Assembly (NCBI GenBank): GCA_902594245.1
Contig: CACJLM010000005.1
Coordinates: forward strand, 1-36,986
DNA from: an uncultured Pelagibacteraceae bacterium
GTDB taxonomy: Bacteria > Pseudomonadota > Alphaproteobacteria > Pelagibacterales > Pelagibacteraceae
DNA: 36,986 nucleotides
Direction of reading: 5' to 3'
In this document: positions 8,288 through 22,698 of the stretch, one piece after another
Layout: each line of letters starts with the position of its first letter
Position numbering within the stretch: position 1 is the stretch's first letter
Made by a program: the position numbers and the translations under genes
Notes under the pieces: model-generated
What the model saw: only the letters and a program-made list of their open reading frames with translations
What the model was told of the DNA's origin: nothing
Database searches by the model: none

Positions 8288-11200
8288 AAAAATATTAGTT
8301 GTTGGTGCAGGTCCAATTATCATTGGTCAAGCATGTGAATTTGATTATTCAGGCACTCAAGCTTGTAAAGCATTAAAAGATGAAGGGTATAAAGTTATTT
8401 TAATTAATTCAAATCCAGCAACAATTATGACTGATCCTGACATTGCTGATAAAACTTACATTGAACCGATTACGTTAGAAGTTTTAGAAAAAATTCTTAA
8501 AAAAGAAAAACCTGATGCAATTCTTCCTACTATGGGCGGACAAACAGCGCTCAATCTTGCAATGGAAGCTGAAAAAAAAGGAATTTTAAAAAAATATAAA
8601 ATTGAATTAATTGGAGCAAATTCTAGAGCTATTGCTAACGCGGAAGACAGAAAGAAATTTAGGAAAAATATGATTGATATTGGTCTTGATTTACCAAAAT
8701 CTGAGATTGTCAATAATTATAATCATGCATCAAAAGTTTTAAAAAAGATCGGATTACCTGCAATAATTAGACCTGCATTTACTCTTGGGGGGCTTGGAGG
8801 TGGAATTGCAAAGAATAAAAAAGATTATCTTAAAATCATAAAAAGCGGTTTACATGAGTCCCCTGTAAGCCAAGTATTAGTTGAGGAATGCTTAGAGGGC
8901 TGGAAAGAGTTTGAAATGGAAGTTGTTAGAGATAAAAAAGATAATTGCATAATTATCTGTTCAATTGAAAATATTGATCCTATGGGAATACACACTGGTG
9001 ACTCAGTGACTATTGCTCCTGCTCTAACACTTACTGATAAAGAATATCAGGTGATGAGAAATGCTTCAATTGCATGTTTGAGAAAAATTGGAGTTGAAAC
9101 CGGAGGCTCGAATGTTCAATTTGCAATCAATCCAAAAAATGGTCGAATGGTTGTAATTGAAATGAACCCAAGAGTTTCAAGATCGTCTGCACTTGCGTCT
9201 AAAGCAACAGGGTTCCCGATTGCAAAGGTTGCTGCAAAATTAGCAGTTGGTTATACTTTAGATGAACTTAAGAATGAAATAACTAAAGTTACCCCTGCTT
9301 CATTCGAACCAAGTATTGATTACGTAGTAACTAAAATTCCAAGATTTACTTTTGAAAAATTTCCTACCTCTCCAGCAACCCTGGGTACTTCAATGAAATC
9401 AGTTGGTGAAGCAATGGCTATTGGAAGAAATTTTAAAGAGTCACTTCAAAAAGCATTAGTTTCTCTTGAAACTGGATTTTCAGGTTTGGATAGAATAATT
9501 AATTTAAATAAAAAAGAGATAGGAAAAAAACTAAAAGAAAATATTCCTAACAAAATATTATTGGTTGCCGAAGCAATAAGAAAAAAAATTGACTTAAAAA
9601 AAATACACAGTCTATGCAAAATAGATCCATGGTTTTTAGGACAAATTAAAGAAATTGTTGACAATGAAGCATTAATAAAAAAAAGGGGGCTTCCTAAAAA
9701 CTTTGCTGAATTTAATAGAATTAAATCAATTGGATTTTCTGATAAAAAACTTTCAGAATTATCAAATACTTCCGAAGATATTGTCAGAAGAAAAAGAACA
9801 GCACTTAAGATTTTACCAGTATACAAAAAAGTTGATACATGTGCTGCTGAATTTAAATCTTTCACTCCATACATGTATTCCACATATCAACGAAACTTTT
9901 CTATCAATTCTGAATGTGAGGCTGAACCCTCAAGTAAAAAAAAGATAATTATTTTAGGTGGAGGGCCAAATAGAATTGGTCAAGGCATAGAATTTGATTA
10001 TTGTTGTTGTCAGGCTAGTTTTTCGTTAAAAAAAGCAGGTTTTGAAACCATAATGGTAAATTGTAATCCTGAAACAGTTTCAACTGACTATGATACCAGT
10101 GATCGATTATATTTTGAACCATTAAAGGAAGAATTCGTCTTTAATATAATCAAAAAAGAACAAGAAAAAGGAAATTTAATTGGAGTAATTGCGCAATTTG
10201 GTGGTCAAACTCCAATCAAATTGGCAAAATTTTTACATGAAAATAAATTACCTATATTAGGTACACAATATACTTCTATTGATCTTGCTGAAGATAGAGA
10301 TCGATTTAGAAATCTTTTAAATAAATTAAAATTAAAACAAGCAGAAAGTGGAATAGCTAGAAATTACAATCAAGCTATTAGAATTGCAGATAAAATTGGC
10401 TTACCATTAATCGTAAGGCCTTCTTACGTTTTAGGTGGAAGAGCGATGGAAATTGTTCATGAAAAAAATAAATTAAAAAAATTTATAGTTGAAGCCTTCA
10501 AGGCTGCTGAAGAAAACCCAATCCTTATAGATAAATTTATCAATCAAGCAATGGAAGTTGATGTAGATGCAATATCTGACGGTAAAAATGTGTTTGTTGC
10601 AGGGATCATGCAACATATCGAAGAAGCTGGTGTGCATTCAGGAGACTCTGCGTGTAGCTTACCTCCAGTTTCAATTAAACCATTTCTTGTCAAAGAAATC
10701 GAAAATCAAACAAAAAAATTAGCTTTATCATTAAAAGTAAAAGGATTTATGAATATTCAATTTGCTATTAAGAAAGATAAAATCTTTGTTATAGAAGTTA
10801 ATCCAAGAGCAAGTAGAACTGTACCTTTTGTGTCTAAAGCTAAAGGAATACCTCTTGCCAAAATTGCATCAAGAGTAATGACTGGAGAAAAATTGTCTAA
10901 ATTTAATTTAAAAGACAAATCTAGAGGTATGTTTGCTGTGAAAGAAGCTGTATTCCCTTTCAATAAATTTCCTAATAGTGATTTGCTTTTAGGTCCAGAA
11001 ATGAAATCAACAGGTGAAGTAATGGGATTTGATAAAGATTTTGGTATGGCATTTGCAAAAAGTCAAATAGCTGCTTCAAATTCTTTACCAAAAGAAGGTT
11101 TAGCTTTTATATCCTTGAAGAATGCTCACAAAGATGAGGGTATAATTTTGGCAAAAGAGTTAATAAAGTTAAAATTTTCTTTATGTGCGACTAAAGGGAC

Positions 11201-11492
11201 TGCAGAATACATAAGAAAATTTGGCATGAAATGTAAAATAATTAACAAAGTCAGCACTGGTTCTCCACATATTGTAGACGTGCTAGATGCAAAAAAAATT
11301 GCCTTAGTAATAAATACTGGTGGAGGTAATAAAGCTCATCGTGTAAGTGATGCTATCGCTCTTAGAAGAGCAACTCTTAAAAATAAAGTTCCATATTGTA
11401 CAAATATGTCTACAGCATATGCGTGTTTGAATGCTATTAAATCATTAAAAACAAAAAAATTGGAAGTAACTTCACTACAGGATATAAATTAA
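8265..11492 (+). CDS. carB: Carbamoyl-phosphate synthase large subunit
   Basis: 1075 aa, two ATP-grasp halves ([20 protein letters not shown] and [20 protein letters not shown]) and a C-terminal MGS-like domain. Confidence 0.98.
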   Translation: MPKRKDLKKILVVGAGPIIIGQACEFDYSGTQACKALKDEGYKVILINSNPATIMTDPDIADKTYIEPITLEVLEKILKKEKPDAILPTMGGQTALNLAMEAEKKGILKKYKIELIGANSRAIANAEDRKKFRKNMIDIGLDLPKSEIVNNYNHASKVLKKIGLPAIIRPAFTLGGLGGGIAKNKKDYLKIIKSGLHESPVSQVLVEECLEGWKEFEMEVVRDKKDNCIIICSIENIDPMGIHTGDSVTIAPALTLTDKEYQVMRNASIACLRKIGVETGGSNVQFAINPKNGRMVVIEMNPRVSRSSALASKATGFPIAKVAAKLAVGYTLDELKNEITKVTPASFEPSIDYVVTKIPRFTFEKFPTSPATLGTSMKSVGEAMAIGRNFKESLQKALVSLETGFSGLDRIINLNKKEIGKKLKENIPNKILLVAEAIRKKIDLKKIHSLCKIDPWFLGQIKEIVDNEALIKKRGLPKNFAEFNRIKSIGFSDKKLSELSNTSEDIVRRKRTALKILPVYKKVDTCAAEFKSFTPYMYSTYQRNFSINSECEAEPSSKKKIIILGGGPNRIGQGIEFDYCCCQASFSLKKAGFETIMVNCNPETVSTDYDTSDRLYFEPLKEEFVFNIIKKEQEKGNLIGVIAQFGGQTPIKLAKFLHENKLPILGTQYTSIDLAEDRDRFRNLLNKLKLKQAESGIARNYNQAIRIADKIGLPLIVRPSYVLGGRAMEIVHEKNKLKKFIVEAFKAAEENPILIDKFINQAMEVDVDAISDGKNVFVAGIMQHIEEAGVHSGDSACSLPPVSIKPFLVKEIENQTKKLALSLKVKGFMNIQFAIKKDKIFVIEVNPRASRTVPFVSKAKGIPLAKIASRVMTGEKLSKFNLKDKSRGMFAVKEAVFPFNKFPNSDLLLGPEMKSTGEVMGFDKDFGMAFAKSQIAASNSLPKEGLAFISLKNAHKDEGIILAKELIKLKFSLCATKGTAEYIRKFGMKCKIINKVSTGSPHIVDVLDAKKIALVINTGGGNKAHRVSDAIALRRATLKNKVPYCTNMSTAYACLNAIKSLKTKKLEVTSLQDIN

Positions 11493-11536
11493 TAATTAAA
11501 ATTACAATTCTTAGTTGAGCCCATTTTGAATAATTT

Positions 11537-11557
11537 AGTCAATTGATCTTGTTGACT
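11537..11557 (+). terminator. Possible stem-loop downstream of carB
   Basis: AGTCAA-N9-TTGACT perfect 6-bp stem in the carB/small-ORF gap; no strong T-run. Confidence 0.25.
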
Positions 11558-11590
11558 TAAAATTAAAATAAATATTTATTTATTGTGAAT

Positions 11591-11767
11591 ATGAGTTCTG
11601 AAATTTCTACTTATATAGAAACTTTATTAAAAAAAAAAAACAAAGATAACAGTTATAAATTTTGGAAATTAGACGATGATGACCAAAAAAAAGCTGTAGC
11701 AGGTATTTGTTTTACTTTTGGTGCCCTATTTATAATTGGATTATTTGCTAACTTAATATCTATCTAA
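11591..11767 (+). CDS. Small hypothetical single-pass membrane protein
   Basis: 58-60 aa with C-terminal hydrophobic segment AVAGICFTFGALFIIGLFANLISI. ATG at 11591 (ORF track uses GTG at 11585). Confidence 0.55.
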   Translation: MSSEISTYIETLLKKKNKDNSYKFWKLDDDDQKKAVAGICFTFGALFIIGLFANLISI

Positions 11768-11776
11768 TTAAGTTAG
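11748..11776. terminator. Candidate bidirectional hairpin between convergent genes
   Basis: CTAACTTAAT (11748-11757) and ATTAAGTTAG (11767-11776) form a perfect 10-bp inverted repeat with 9-nt loop, spanning the small ORF stop and just before the convergent gene's stop at 11773. Confidence 0.4.
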
Positions 11777-12435
11777 TTAACTTTCCAATCTGTAGGGAAT
11801 GTAACATAATTAACTTGGATACATCGTCTCTCTTTTACAATTTTTTTCTTTTCCATACCATGCCAGGTATTAGGTCCACTTGTAAATAAATAACCATAAT
11901 TGTGTTTATATGGAACAGTTTTAACTTTTTCTAATTTTTCATTATAAAAATCGGTGCCTAAATCCTCAGACTCATCTACATGATTTACAAAAATTAAACC
12001 CGACATGAGTTTTTCTTTTATATCACAATGAGGTTTCAACCAAAATCCCTCACGATCACAAATTACCTCAACTCTAACATATGAATTGGACAAATCTCTA
12101 TTAATCATTTTTGAAATTGCCTCTTGTGTTTCTCGTGATTGTAATTCTTCAATAAATTTTACCAAATTTGGATATTGAGTTGCATTATCTTTAGTTACAA
12201 AACATCTGAATTTTAGAGCTTTACCTCCAGATGCAATACCCTTTCTAAATTCAGCTGCACCATCATCTATTGCTCTAGTGCCATCGTAACTTAAGTTGTA
12301 TTTAGTGACATCTGGTATATCAGCATTTATTATCTCTTGAATTGCTTCTTCTGTGAGTGGATTATTATATTCCCAGTGATCAAATGGATAATCACTTTTT
12401 TTTGATTGATTTAAAATTGAATTAAGAAAAGTCAT
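11773..12435 (-). CDS. 2-oxoglutarate/Fe(II)-dependent oxygenase-like protein
   Basis: HxD...H pattern: FWLKPHCDIKEKLMSGLIFVN ... FTSGPNTWHGMEKKKIVKERRCIQVNYV. Confidence 0.6.
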   Translation of the reverse strand: MTFLNSILNQSKKSDYPFDHWEYNNPLTEEAIQEIINADIPDVTKYNLSYDGTRAIDDGAAEFRKGIASGGKALKFRCFVTKDNATQYPNLVKFIEELQSRETQEAISKMINRDLSNSYVRVEVICDREGFWLKPHCDIKEKLMSGLIFVNHVDESEDLGTDFYNEKLEKVKTVPYKHNYGYLFTSGPNTWHGMEKKKIVKERRCIQVNYVTFPTDWKVN

Positions 12436-13372
12436 AATTTTTTAGTTGGTCTTTGATATAGCTTGAAATTCTATCTGTTTCATTAAGTTTTTTATAATTC
12501 CATTTTTCTACAGAATTTTCTAAATTTCTAATAATGTTTAGGGATTTAAAAAGTTCAAAAAACTTTTGAAACCTAGTATTTTTTTTTACATTTGGCATTT
12601 GTGCAACATAAATAGGTTTGCCAGTCATAGCTGCTTCTGAAATCATTGAGGTAGAATCGCATGTGACCACAATATGATCTGCTAATTCTAAAGATGAAAG
12701 ATAAGCTTTTTTATCAATATCTTGAATAATTATTTGGTTATGATCAAAATATTCCTTAGCTTTATTAATAATATTTTTAGGTGTTCTCATTGATGGAATA
12801 AAAATTAGTTGATAGTCATTATCGATAAAATTTTTTTTGACTTTTGAAAAAATTACATCAATTAAACTGTCTTCATAATTGTAATATTTATTAGGTCCAC
12901 CAACAATAAAACTAACTACTTTCTCTTTATTTATTTGAGATTTTAAATATGTCTTATTCTCATCTAATTCGTCATCTCTTAAATAATGAATAGCACCTTT
13001 GCTTTGTAAAACATTTGATCCAAAAAGACCATCGTGTTCAGGGGCAACAATATAATCAAAATTACCTAGTGATACTTTTGGATCTTGAATATGAATACTC
13101 ATAATTTTCCCTTTTAACTTTTTTTTTAGATAAATTGATGGGATAACACTTTTTCTGCCACAAGAAATGATAATATTAAAATCATTTACAATTTTATTTT
13201 TGAAAACAAAATCTTGTACTGGAGTAAATTTGGGTGGAATCATCTTCCAAAAATTATTAAGTTCAATTTTTTCGTGTATAAAATCAAGATCTAATGCTTT
13301 GGCTAATCCTTCAACTTGACTAATCATGCCGTGCATTCCCTCTGTTAATAATAAACCTTTTAATTTAGACAT
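12422..13372 (-). CDS. Mitochondrial fission ELM1-like family protein (GT-B-like fold)
   Basis: LTEGMHGMISQVEGLAKAL, SCGRKSVIPSIYLKK, HIQDPKVSLGNFDYIVAPEHDG, VTCDSTSMISEAAMTGKPIYVA. Confidence 0.75.
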   Translation of the reverse strand: MSKLKGLLLTEGMHGMISQVEGLAKALDLDFIHEKIELNNFWKMIPPKFTPVQDFVFKNKIVNDFNIIISCGRKSVIPSIYLKKKLKGKIMSIHIQDPKVSLGNFDYIVAPEHDGLFGSNVLQSKGAIHYLRDDELDENKTYLKSQINKEKVVSFIVGGPNKYYNYEDSLIDVIFSKVKKNFIDNDYQLIFIPSMRTPKNIINKAKEYFDHNQIIIQDIDKKAYLSSLELADHIVVTCDSTSMISEAAMTGKPIYVAQMPNVKKNTRFQKFFELFKSLNIIRNLENSVEKWNYKKLNETDRISSYIKDQLKNYDFS

Positions 13373-13393
13373 TAATTACTATATAGCTCTCAT

Positions 13394-14338
13394 ATGAGTG
13401 AAAATCCAACTAAACACACAAAAGTGTTAATAATTGGATCTGGTCCCGCCGGATACACAGCTGCAGTTTATGCTGCTCGAGCAATGCTAAATCCAATTTT
13501 AGTTTATGGTTCAGCCCCAGGTGGACAATTAACTACAACTACTGACGTAGAAAACTATCCAGGATTTGCTGATGTAATCCAGGGTCCATGGTTAATGGAT
13601 CAAATGAAAGATCAAGCTAAAGCAGTTGGAACTGAAATGATTGAAGATCATATTGCCTCTGTAAATTTAAAATCAAAACCTTTTGAGGCTTTAGGTGAAA
13701 GTGGTCAAAAATACACTGCTGACAGTATTATTATTTCAACTGGTGCACAAGCAAGATGGTTAAATTTAAAATCAGAACAAGAGTTTAGAGGTTTTGGAGT
13801 TTCAGCGTGTGCAACTTGTGACGGTTTCTTTTTCAAAAATAAAGAAGTTGCTGTTGTGGGTGGTGGTAATGCTGCAGTTGAAGAGGCTATGTTTCTTACA
13901 AAATTTGCATCTAAAGTAAAATTAATTCACAGAAGAAACTCTTTACGAGCAGAAAAAATGCTTCAAAAAAAATTAATGGAAAATAAAAAAATTGAGATTA
14001 TCTGGGACACAGTTGTTGAAGATGTTCTTGGTGATAACGAACCTAAAAATGTAAAAGGAATTAAAGTAAAAAATGTTAAAACAAATAAAGTTAGTGAACT
14101 GAAACTTGATGGTTTGTTTATTGCAATTGGACATGATCCAGCAACACAATTATTTAAAGATCAATTGAATATGGACAAAGAAGGTTATCTAATTACAAAA
14201 GCAGATTCAACAGAAACAAACATACCAGGTGTTTATGCAGCTGGAGATGTAAAAGATAAAACATTTAGACAGGCTGTAACTGCTGCTGGCATGGGATGTA
14301 TGGCGGCACTTGAGGCAGAAAAGTTTTTATCTCATTAA
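13394..14338 (+). CDS. trxB: Thioredoxin-disulfide reductase
   Basis: GSGPAGYTAAVYAARA, redox CATCDG, VVGGGNAAVEEA, GVYAAGDVKDKTFRQAVTAAGMG. Confidence 0.97.
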   Translation: MSENPTKHTKVLIIGSGPAGYTAAVYAARAMLNPILVYGSAPGGQLTTTTDVENYPGFADVIQGPWLMDQMKDQAKAVGTEMIEDHIASVNLKSKPFEALGESGQKYTADSIIISTGAQARWLNLKSEQEFRGFGVSACATCDGFFFKNKEVAVVGGGNAAVEEAMFLTKFASKVKLIHRRNSLRAEKMLQKKLMENKKIEIIWDTVVEDVLGDNEPKNVKGIKVKNVKTNKVSELKLDGLFIAIGHDPATQLFKDQLNMDKEGYLITKADSTETNIPGVYAAGDVKDKTFRQAVTAAGMGCMAALEAEKFLSH

Positions 14339-17718
<3,380 letters not shown>

Positions 17719-17737
<19 letters not shown>

Positions 17738-18474
17738 TTATTACTGGCGGAGCAACGAGAATTGGTGCTGCTATAGCTAAAAAATTATCAGGTCGAAATA
17801 AGCAAATTGTAATTCAATACCATAAATCTAAATCAAAAGCTGAAAATTTAAAGAAAAAACTTCAAAATTATGGAACAAAAATTTATTTAATTAAAGGGGA
17901 TCTTAGTAAGGAAAAAGATATCATTAAAATTATTAAATTCTCAAAATCAAAAATGAAATTTTTTGATTGCTTAGTAAATAATGCATCAGTATTTGAAAAT
18001 GACAAATTAGAAAATTTTAACTCTAAAAGCTGGGAAAAGCATATTTCTACAAATCTTAAAGCTCCTGCTCTTTTATCAAAAGAATTTTCAAAAAATGTTA
18101 GGGGTAAAAACAACAATATTATTAATATAATTGATCAAAGAGTATTTAAACTAACCCCATTTTTTTTCTCATATACATTAAGTAAAACTGGTTTACATAC
18201 TTTAACCAAAACTAGCGCGATGAGCCTTTCACCTAACATAAGAGTTAATGGGATAGCGCCTGGACCGACGATCAAAAATAAAAGGCAAACTGAAAAACAT
18301 TTCAAAAATCAATATTTAGCTACACCACTCAAACAACAAGTTGATGTTGATGAGATTTGTAATGCAGTTGACTTTTTTATAAAAAACAGCTCTATTACTG
18401 GTCAAGTTTTAGCGATTGATAGTGGTCAAAGCTTAAATTGGCAAACACCAGATATAATTAGAGGCAATGAATGA
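17719..18474 (+). CDS. SDR-family oxidoreductase (pteridine reductase/FolM-like by sequence and context)
   Basis: [35 protein letters not shown] (YxxxK), [22 protein letters not shown]; overlaps folB start. Confidence 0.8.
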
Positions 18475-18896
18475 AAAAAAATAATCTTAAGGTTGTAAAA
18501 ATAGATAAAAACAAAAGCTTATTTAATTACGAGAAAAAAATTCTAATTAATGATCTTATTTTAGATTTAAAACTTGGATATTATGATTTTGAAAAAGAAA
18601 AAGCACAAAAAGTAAAATTTAGTTTAGAGATTGATTATCAAGATAAAAAGCCTTCGAATGATAAAGATCTCAGATCAATCGTAAATTATGCAACCATTGT
18701 AAAATTAATAAAAAAACTTATTAAAAAGAAGCACTATAATTTTTTGGAAACTTTAGCTGAAGCTGTTTTTGATGAGTTATTTAAAGATAAGAGAATTGGT
18801 AAAATAATGTTAAAAATTGAAAAAATGGAAATTTTGAAAGAATGTTCATCAGTTGGTATTCAAATTACCAAAAAAAGAAGTCATGATAAGCTCTGA
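18471..18896 (+). CDS. folB: Dihydroneopterin aldolase
   Basis: [31 protein letters not shown]..., [23 protein letters not shown]. Confidence 0.8.
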   Translation: MKKNNLKVVKIDKNKSLFNYEKKILINDLILDLKLGYYDFEKEKAQKVKFSLEIDYQDKKPSNDKDLRSIVNYATIVKLIKKLIKKKHYNFLETLAEAVFDELFKDKRIGKIMLKIEKMEILKECSSVGIQITKKRSHDKL

Positions 18897-20718
18897 GATC
18901 GGTAAAGAAGTAATTAGAAAAGAACTCACTCTTATTCCCAAACTACCTGGTGTTTATAGAATGTTGAATGAAAAAGGAGATATTCTTTATGTTGGTAAGG
19001 CAAAAAATTTACCTAATAGACTAAAAAGCTACATAGCTGAAAAAAATCACATCATTAGAACAGAAAGAATGTTGTCTCAAACAAGAAAGCTAGAAATAAC
19101 TACAACCTCAAATGAGAGTGAAGCTTTACTTCTTGAAGCTAATTTAATTAAAAAACATAAACCAAAATTTAATATTTTATTACGAGATGATAAATCTTTT
19201 CCATTCATTTTCATTGGTAACAAAGATAAGTGGCCTCAGATAAAAAGACATAGAGGAAAAAAAACCAAGGAAGGTTTTTATTTTGGACCTTTTGCCTCTG
19301 CTGGTTCTGCGAATTGGACAATCAAAATGATCCAAAAAATTTTTCACTTAAGAGTTTGTGACGACACTGTATTTAAGAATAGAAAACGTCCATGTATATT
19401 ATATCAAATCAAAAGGTGTTCAGGACCATGCGTTGGATTCATAAAAGAAAATGAGTACAAAAGAACTGTCGAAGACTCTATAGAGTTTGTTTCTGGAAAA
19501 TCACGAAAAATACAAAAAAGTCTCTCAGACCAAATGGAAAGAGCTAGCAATGACTTGGACTTTGAAAAAGCTGTTATTTTAAGAGATAGAATAAAATCAT
19601 TAAACATCATTCAGTCATCTCAAAGAATTAATGAAGCAAATTTAATAGAAGCTGATGTGATTGCGGGTTACAAAGAGTCTGGTAAAACTTGTATTCAAGT
19701 TTTCTTTTATCGTTCAAAACAAAATTGGGGTAATCAAGCTTTTTTTCCAAAGCATGATCCTGATGAAAAATTGAGTGATATATTAAATTCTTTTGTTTCA
19801 CAATTTTATGAGAATAAAAGTGTTCCTTCATCGATAATATTATCTGAAGAAATAAAAGAAAAAATTTTGATTGAAAAAACTCTTTCTCAAAAAGAGGAAA
19901 AGCAAATCAATATTTCTGTTGCAAAAAAAGGATCAAAATTAAAAATAATTCATCAAGCAATTAAAAATGCAAAAGATAGTTTAAATAGAAAACTTTATGA
20001 AAGTCAGAATAATAGAGAATTATTTGATGCAGTTGCAGGTAAATTTAATCTAGAAACAAATGTTAATTTGATAGAAGTTTACGATAATAGTCATATTCAA
20101 GGAACTGATAGTGTTGGAGCATTAATCGCCTATGGTGATGAAGGGTTCATAAAGAAACGATATAGAAAATTTAATATAAAAATACAAAAAAATGAACAAG
20201 ACGACTATGGTATGATGCGAGAAGTATTAAATAGAAGATTTAAAAGAGCTATCCAAGAAAAAGATAATTATCTTACATTTCCTGATTTGATTCTCATTGA
20301 TGGGGGGAAAGGTCAATATTCTGTGGCAAGAGAGACACTAAATGAGCTAGGGCTTCATGACTTACCAATAGTAGCTATTGCAAAAGGTAAACTAAGAAAT
20401 AGTGGAAATGAAACTTTTTTCCATAATGGTAAAGAATTTAAGTTTTTAAAAAACGACCCTACTTTATTCTTTCTTCAAAGAATAAGAGATGAATCTCACA
20501 GATTTGCCATTAGTGCGCATAGAGCTAAAAGAAAAAAAGGAATTAGTAAATCCTTACTTGACCAAATTGAAGGAATAGGATCTATAAGAAAAAGAGCTTT
20601 ATTAAATCATTTTGGTTCAGCAAGAGCAGTTGAATCTGCAAGTCTTGATGAAATTAAAACAGTTGAGGGAGTGGAGGAAAAAGTTGCAAAAAAGATATAT
20701 AATTTCTTTCACGAATAA
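18883..20718 (+). CDS. uvrC: Excinuclease ABC subunit C
   Basis: GIY-YIG-like [39 protein letters not shown]-like [24 protein letters not shown]-terminal HhH. Start placed at ATG 18883 (MISSEIGKE). Confidence 0.97.
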   Translation: MISSEIGKEVIRKELTLIPKLPGVYRMLNEKGDILYVGKAKNLPNRLKSYIAEKNHIIRTERMLSQTRKLEITTTSNESEALLLEANLIKKHKPKFNILLRDDKSFPFIFIGNKDKWPQIKRHRGKKTKEGFYFGPFASAGSANWTIKMIQKIFHLRVCDDTVFKNRKRPCILYQIKRCSGPCVGFIKENEYKRTVEDSIEFVSGKSRKIQKSLSDQMERASNDLDFEKAVILRDRIKSLNIIQSSQRINEANLIEADVIAGYKESGKTCIQVFFYRSKQNWGNQAFFPKHDPDEKLSDILNSFVSQFYENKSVPSSIILSEEIKEKILIEKTLSQKEEKQINISVAKKGSKLKIIHQAIKNAKDSLNRKLYESQNNRELFDAVAGKFNLETNVNLIEVYDNSHIQGTDSVGALIAYGDEGFIKKRYRKFNIKIQKNEQDDYGMMREVLNRRFKRAIQEKDNYLTFPDLILIDGGKGQYSVARETLNELGLHDLPIVAIAKGKLRNSGNETFFHNGKEFKFLKNDPTLFFLQRIRDESHRFAISAHRAKRKKGISKSLLDQIEGIGSIRKRALLNHFGSARAVESASLDEIKTVEGVEEKVAKKIYNFFHE

Positions 20719-20723
20719 AAAAT

Positions 20724-21308
20724 ATGCTTAAAAAAATTCCAAATATTTTAACTGTTGGTCGGATCTTAATTGTACCATTTTTTGTATTAGCCTTTTACTT
20801 ACCAGGTTTTTATGGAGATTTGACTGCTTTGATTTTATTTATTACTGCATCATTTACAGATTTTCTTGATGGAATGTTGGCAAGGTTATTAGGAGAAGAG
20901 TCTAAACTTGGTGAATTGCTAGACCCGATAGCAGATAAAATCATTGTAGCTACCGCACTCATTCTCCTAGTAATGGATGGAACAATTAAAGATTATGAAG
21001 TAATCGCTGCAATAATAATATTGACAAGAGAAATATTAATATCAGGACTTAGAGAATTCTTAGCAAAAGGTAAAATAAAATTACCAGTATCAAATTTAGC
21101 TAAGTTAAAAACAGTTTTACAAATGGTTTCTATTGGTCTTTTACTTTCTGGAGAGACAGGAAATAAAATTATAAATTTTCAAAATTATAACGCACAGACT
21201 ATAGGTATGATACTGTTGTGGCTTTCAGCTGCTCTAACACTTTTCACCGGATATGAATATATGCGAAAAGGTATAGATCATGCTATTTCAGAAGACAATA
21301 AAGATTAA
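20724..21308 (+). CDS. pgsA: CDP-diacylglycerol--glycerol-3-phosphate 3-phosphatidyltransferase
   Basis: CDP-alcohol phosphotransferase motif FTDFLDGMLARLLGEESKLGELLDPIADK. Confidence 0.93.
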   Translation: MLKKIPNILTVGRILIVPFFVLAFYLPGFYGDLTALILFITASFTDFLDGMLARLLGEESKLGELLDPIADKIIVATALILLVMDGTIKDYEVIAAIIILTREILISGLREFLAKGKIKLPVSNLAKLKTVLQMVSIGLLLSGETGNKIINFQNYNAQTIGMILLWLSAALTLFTGYEYMRKGIDHAISEDNKD

Positions 21309-22186
21309 GCAGCTTTTTTCTTTTTTACAAGAGCTTGGTAACTCTCATTTAAATCTATAATCATTTCACAAACTTTAAATTGATTTTCTGCTATACATGA
21401 AACTGGAGTCACTTCTGCAGCTGTTCCAGTCAAAAAACAACCTTCAAAATTTTTAAGTTCTTCAGGTTTAATTTTTCTTTCGTGAACTTTGATATTTTTT
21501 GATTTTGCTATTTCGATTACAGTTCTTCGAGTAATCCCGTCTAAAAATGAGTCAGGTATTGGGGTATGTAATGCACCTTTTTCATCTTTAAAAAATATAT
21601 TTGCTCCTGTTGCTTCGGCCACATTTCCCTCATGATCAAGCATGAGAGAATCTGTATAACCCTGTTTTTCAGCTTCATGTTTTGATAAAGTGCAGATCAT
21701 GTAAAGACCTGATGCTTTTGTATCCCAAGGTATTGTATTTGGAGCTGGTCTTCTCCAACTTGAAATATTAAGTTTAATTCCTTCAACTTTTAATTTTGGA
21801 TCAAAATAAGATCCCCATTCCCAAGTCGCAATAGCAACATGTATTTTTGTTTGTTGCGCGGATATAGCCATCATCTCACTCCCTCTCCAAGCAACAGGTC
21901 TCACATAACCATTTTCTACTTTTTGAGTGGCGATAATTTTTTTACATGCAGCATTTATTTCGTCTTCACTATATGGAATTTCAAAACCCATCCTTCTCGC
22001 TGAATGAAATAGTCTTGAAGTATGTTCTTCTAATTTAAAAATTGAACCGTCATATACTCGTTCACCCTCAAAAACACAACTTGCGTAATGTAATCCGTGG
22101 CTTAATACGTGTACTTTAACTTCTGACCAATTAACTAATTCGCCATTGTACCATATTTTTCCTGTTCTCTTGTCGTAGGGTATCAT
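21305..22186 (-). CDS. ilvE: Branched-chain amino acid aminotransferase
   Basis: KIWYNGELVNWSEVKVHVLSHGLHYASCVFEGERVY, VAEATGANIFF, LDGITRRTVIEIA. Start probably MIPYDKRTG (22186). Confidence 0.94.
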   Translation of the reverse strand: MIPYDKRTGKIWYNGELVNWSEVKVHVLSHGLHYASCVFEGERVYDGSIFKLEEHTSRLFHSARRMGFEIPYSEDEINAACKKIIATQKVENGYVRPVAWRGSEMMAISAQQTKIHVAIATWEWGSYFDPKLKVEGIKLNISSWRRPAPNTIPWDTKASGLYMICTLSKHEAEKQGYTDSLMLDHEGNVAEATGANIFFKDEKGALHTPIPDSFLDGITRRTVIEIAKSKNIKVHERKIKPEELKNFEGCFLTGTAAEVTPVSCIAENQFKVCEMIIDLNESYQALVKKKKAA

Positions 22187-22260
22187 TTTTGAAATATTAA
22201 AAAAAAATATTAACAAAAAATATCTTTGTATCTATAATATGTCAATATAACTTACCTATA

Positions 22261-22698
22261 ATGAAAGAACTTTTATATCTAAAAGATGATCAATTAAAAG
22301 ATTTAATTGAAAAGTTATTCATTGGTTATAGAGAAACGTTTTCAGATTCAAAAAAAATTTTGGATAAATACTCAATTGGCTTAGCCCATCAAAAAGTGAT
22401 CCATTTGCTCTCGATGTATGAAGGTATTTCAATATCAGAACTTTTAAAAAAATTAAAGGTAACAAAACAAAGCTTGAATAGAGTTTTGAAGGATTTGATC
22501 AAATTAGAAATTATAACTTTTAAAAAAGACGATCAAGATACTAGAATAAAACATGTCTTTTTAAATCAAAAAGGAAAAAAAATATTTGATGAAATTTTTA
22601 TTATACAAAAAAAGAGAATTTATAATGCTTTATTAAATTCTAGTTCAGAAGAAGTTATTAATTTTGATAATGTATTAAGAAAGATAATTAATGGATAA
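22261..22698 (+). CDS. MarR-family transcriptional regulator (PetP-like)
   Basis: 145 aa, wHTH: ISISELLKKLKVTKQSLNRVLKDLIKLEIITFKKDDQDTRIKHVFLNQKGKKI; overlaps the response regulator by 8 nt. Confidence 0.8.
   Translation: MKELLYLKDDQLKDLIEKLFIGYRETFSDSKKILDKYSIGLAHQKVIHLLSMYEGISISELLKKLKVTKQSLNRVLKDLIKLEIITFKKDDQDTRIKHVFLNQKGKKIFDEIFIIQKKRIYNALLNSSSEEVINFDNVLRKIING

Noticed and set aside
9446-9883. 145-aa minus-strand ORF
   Set aside because: Fully antisense to carB; no recognizable domain.
9703-9948. 81-aa plus-strand ORF
   Set aside because: Out-of-frame within carB.
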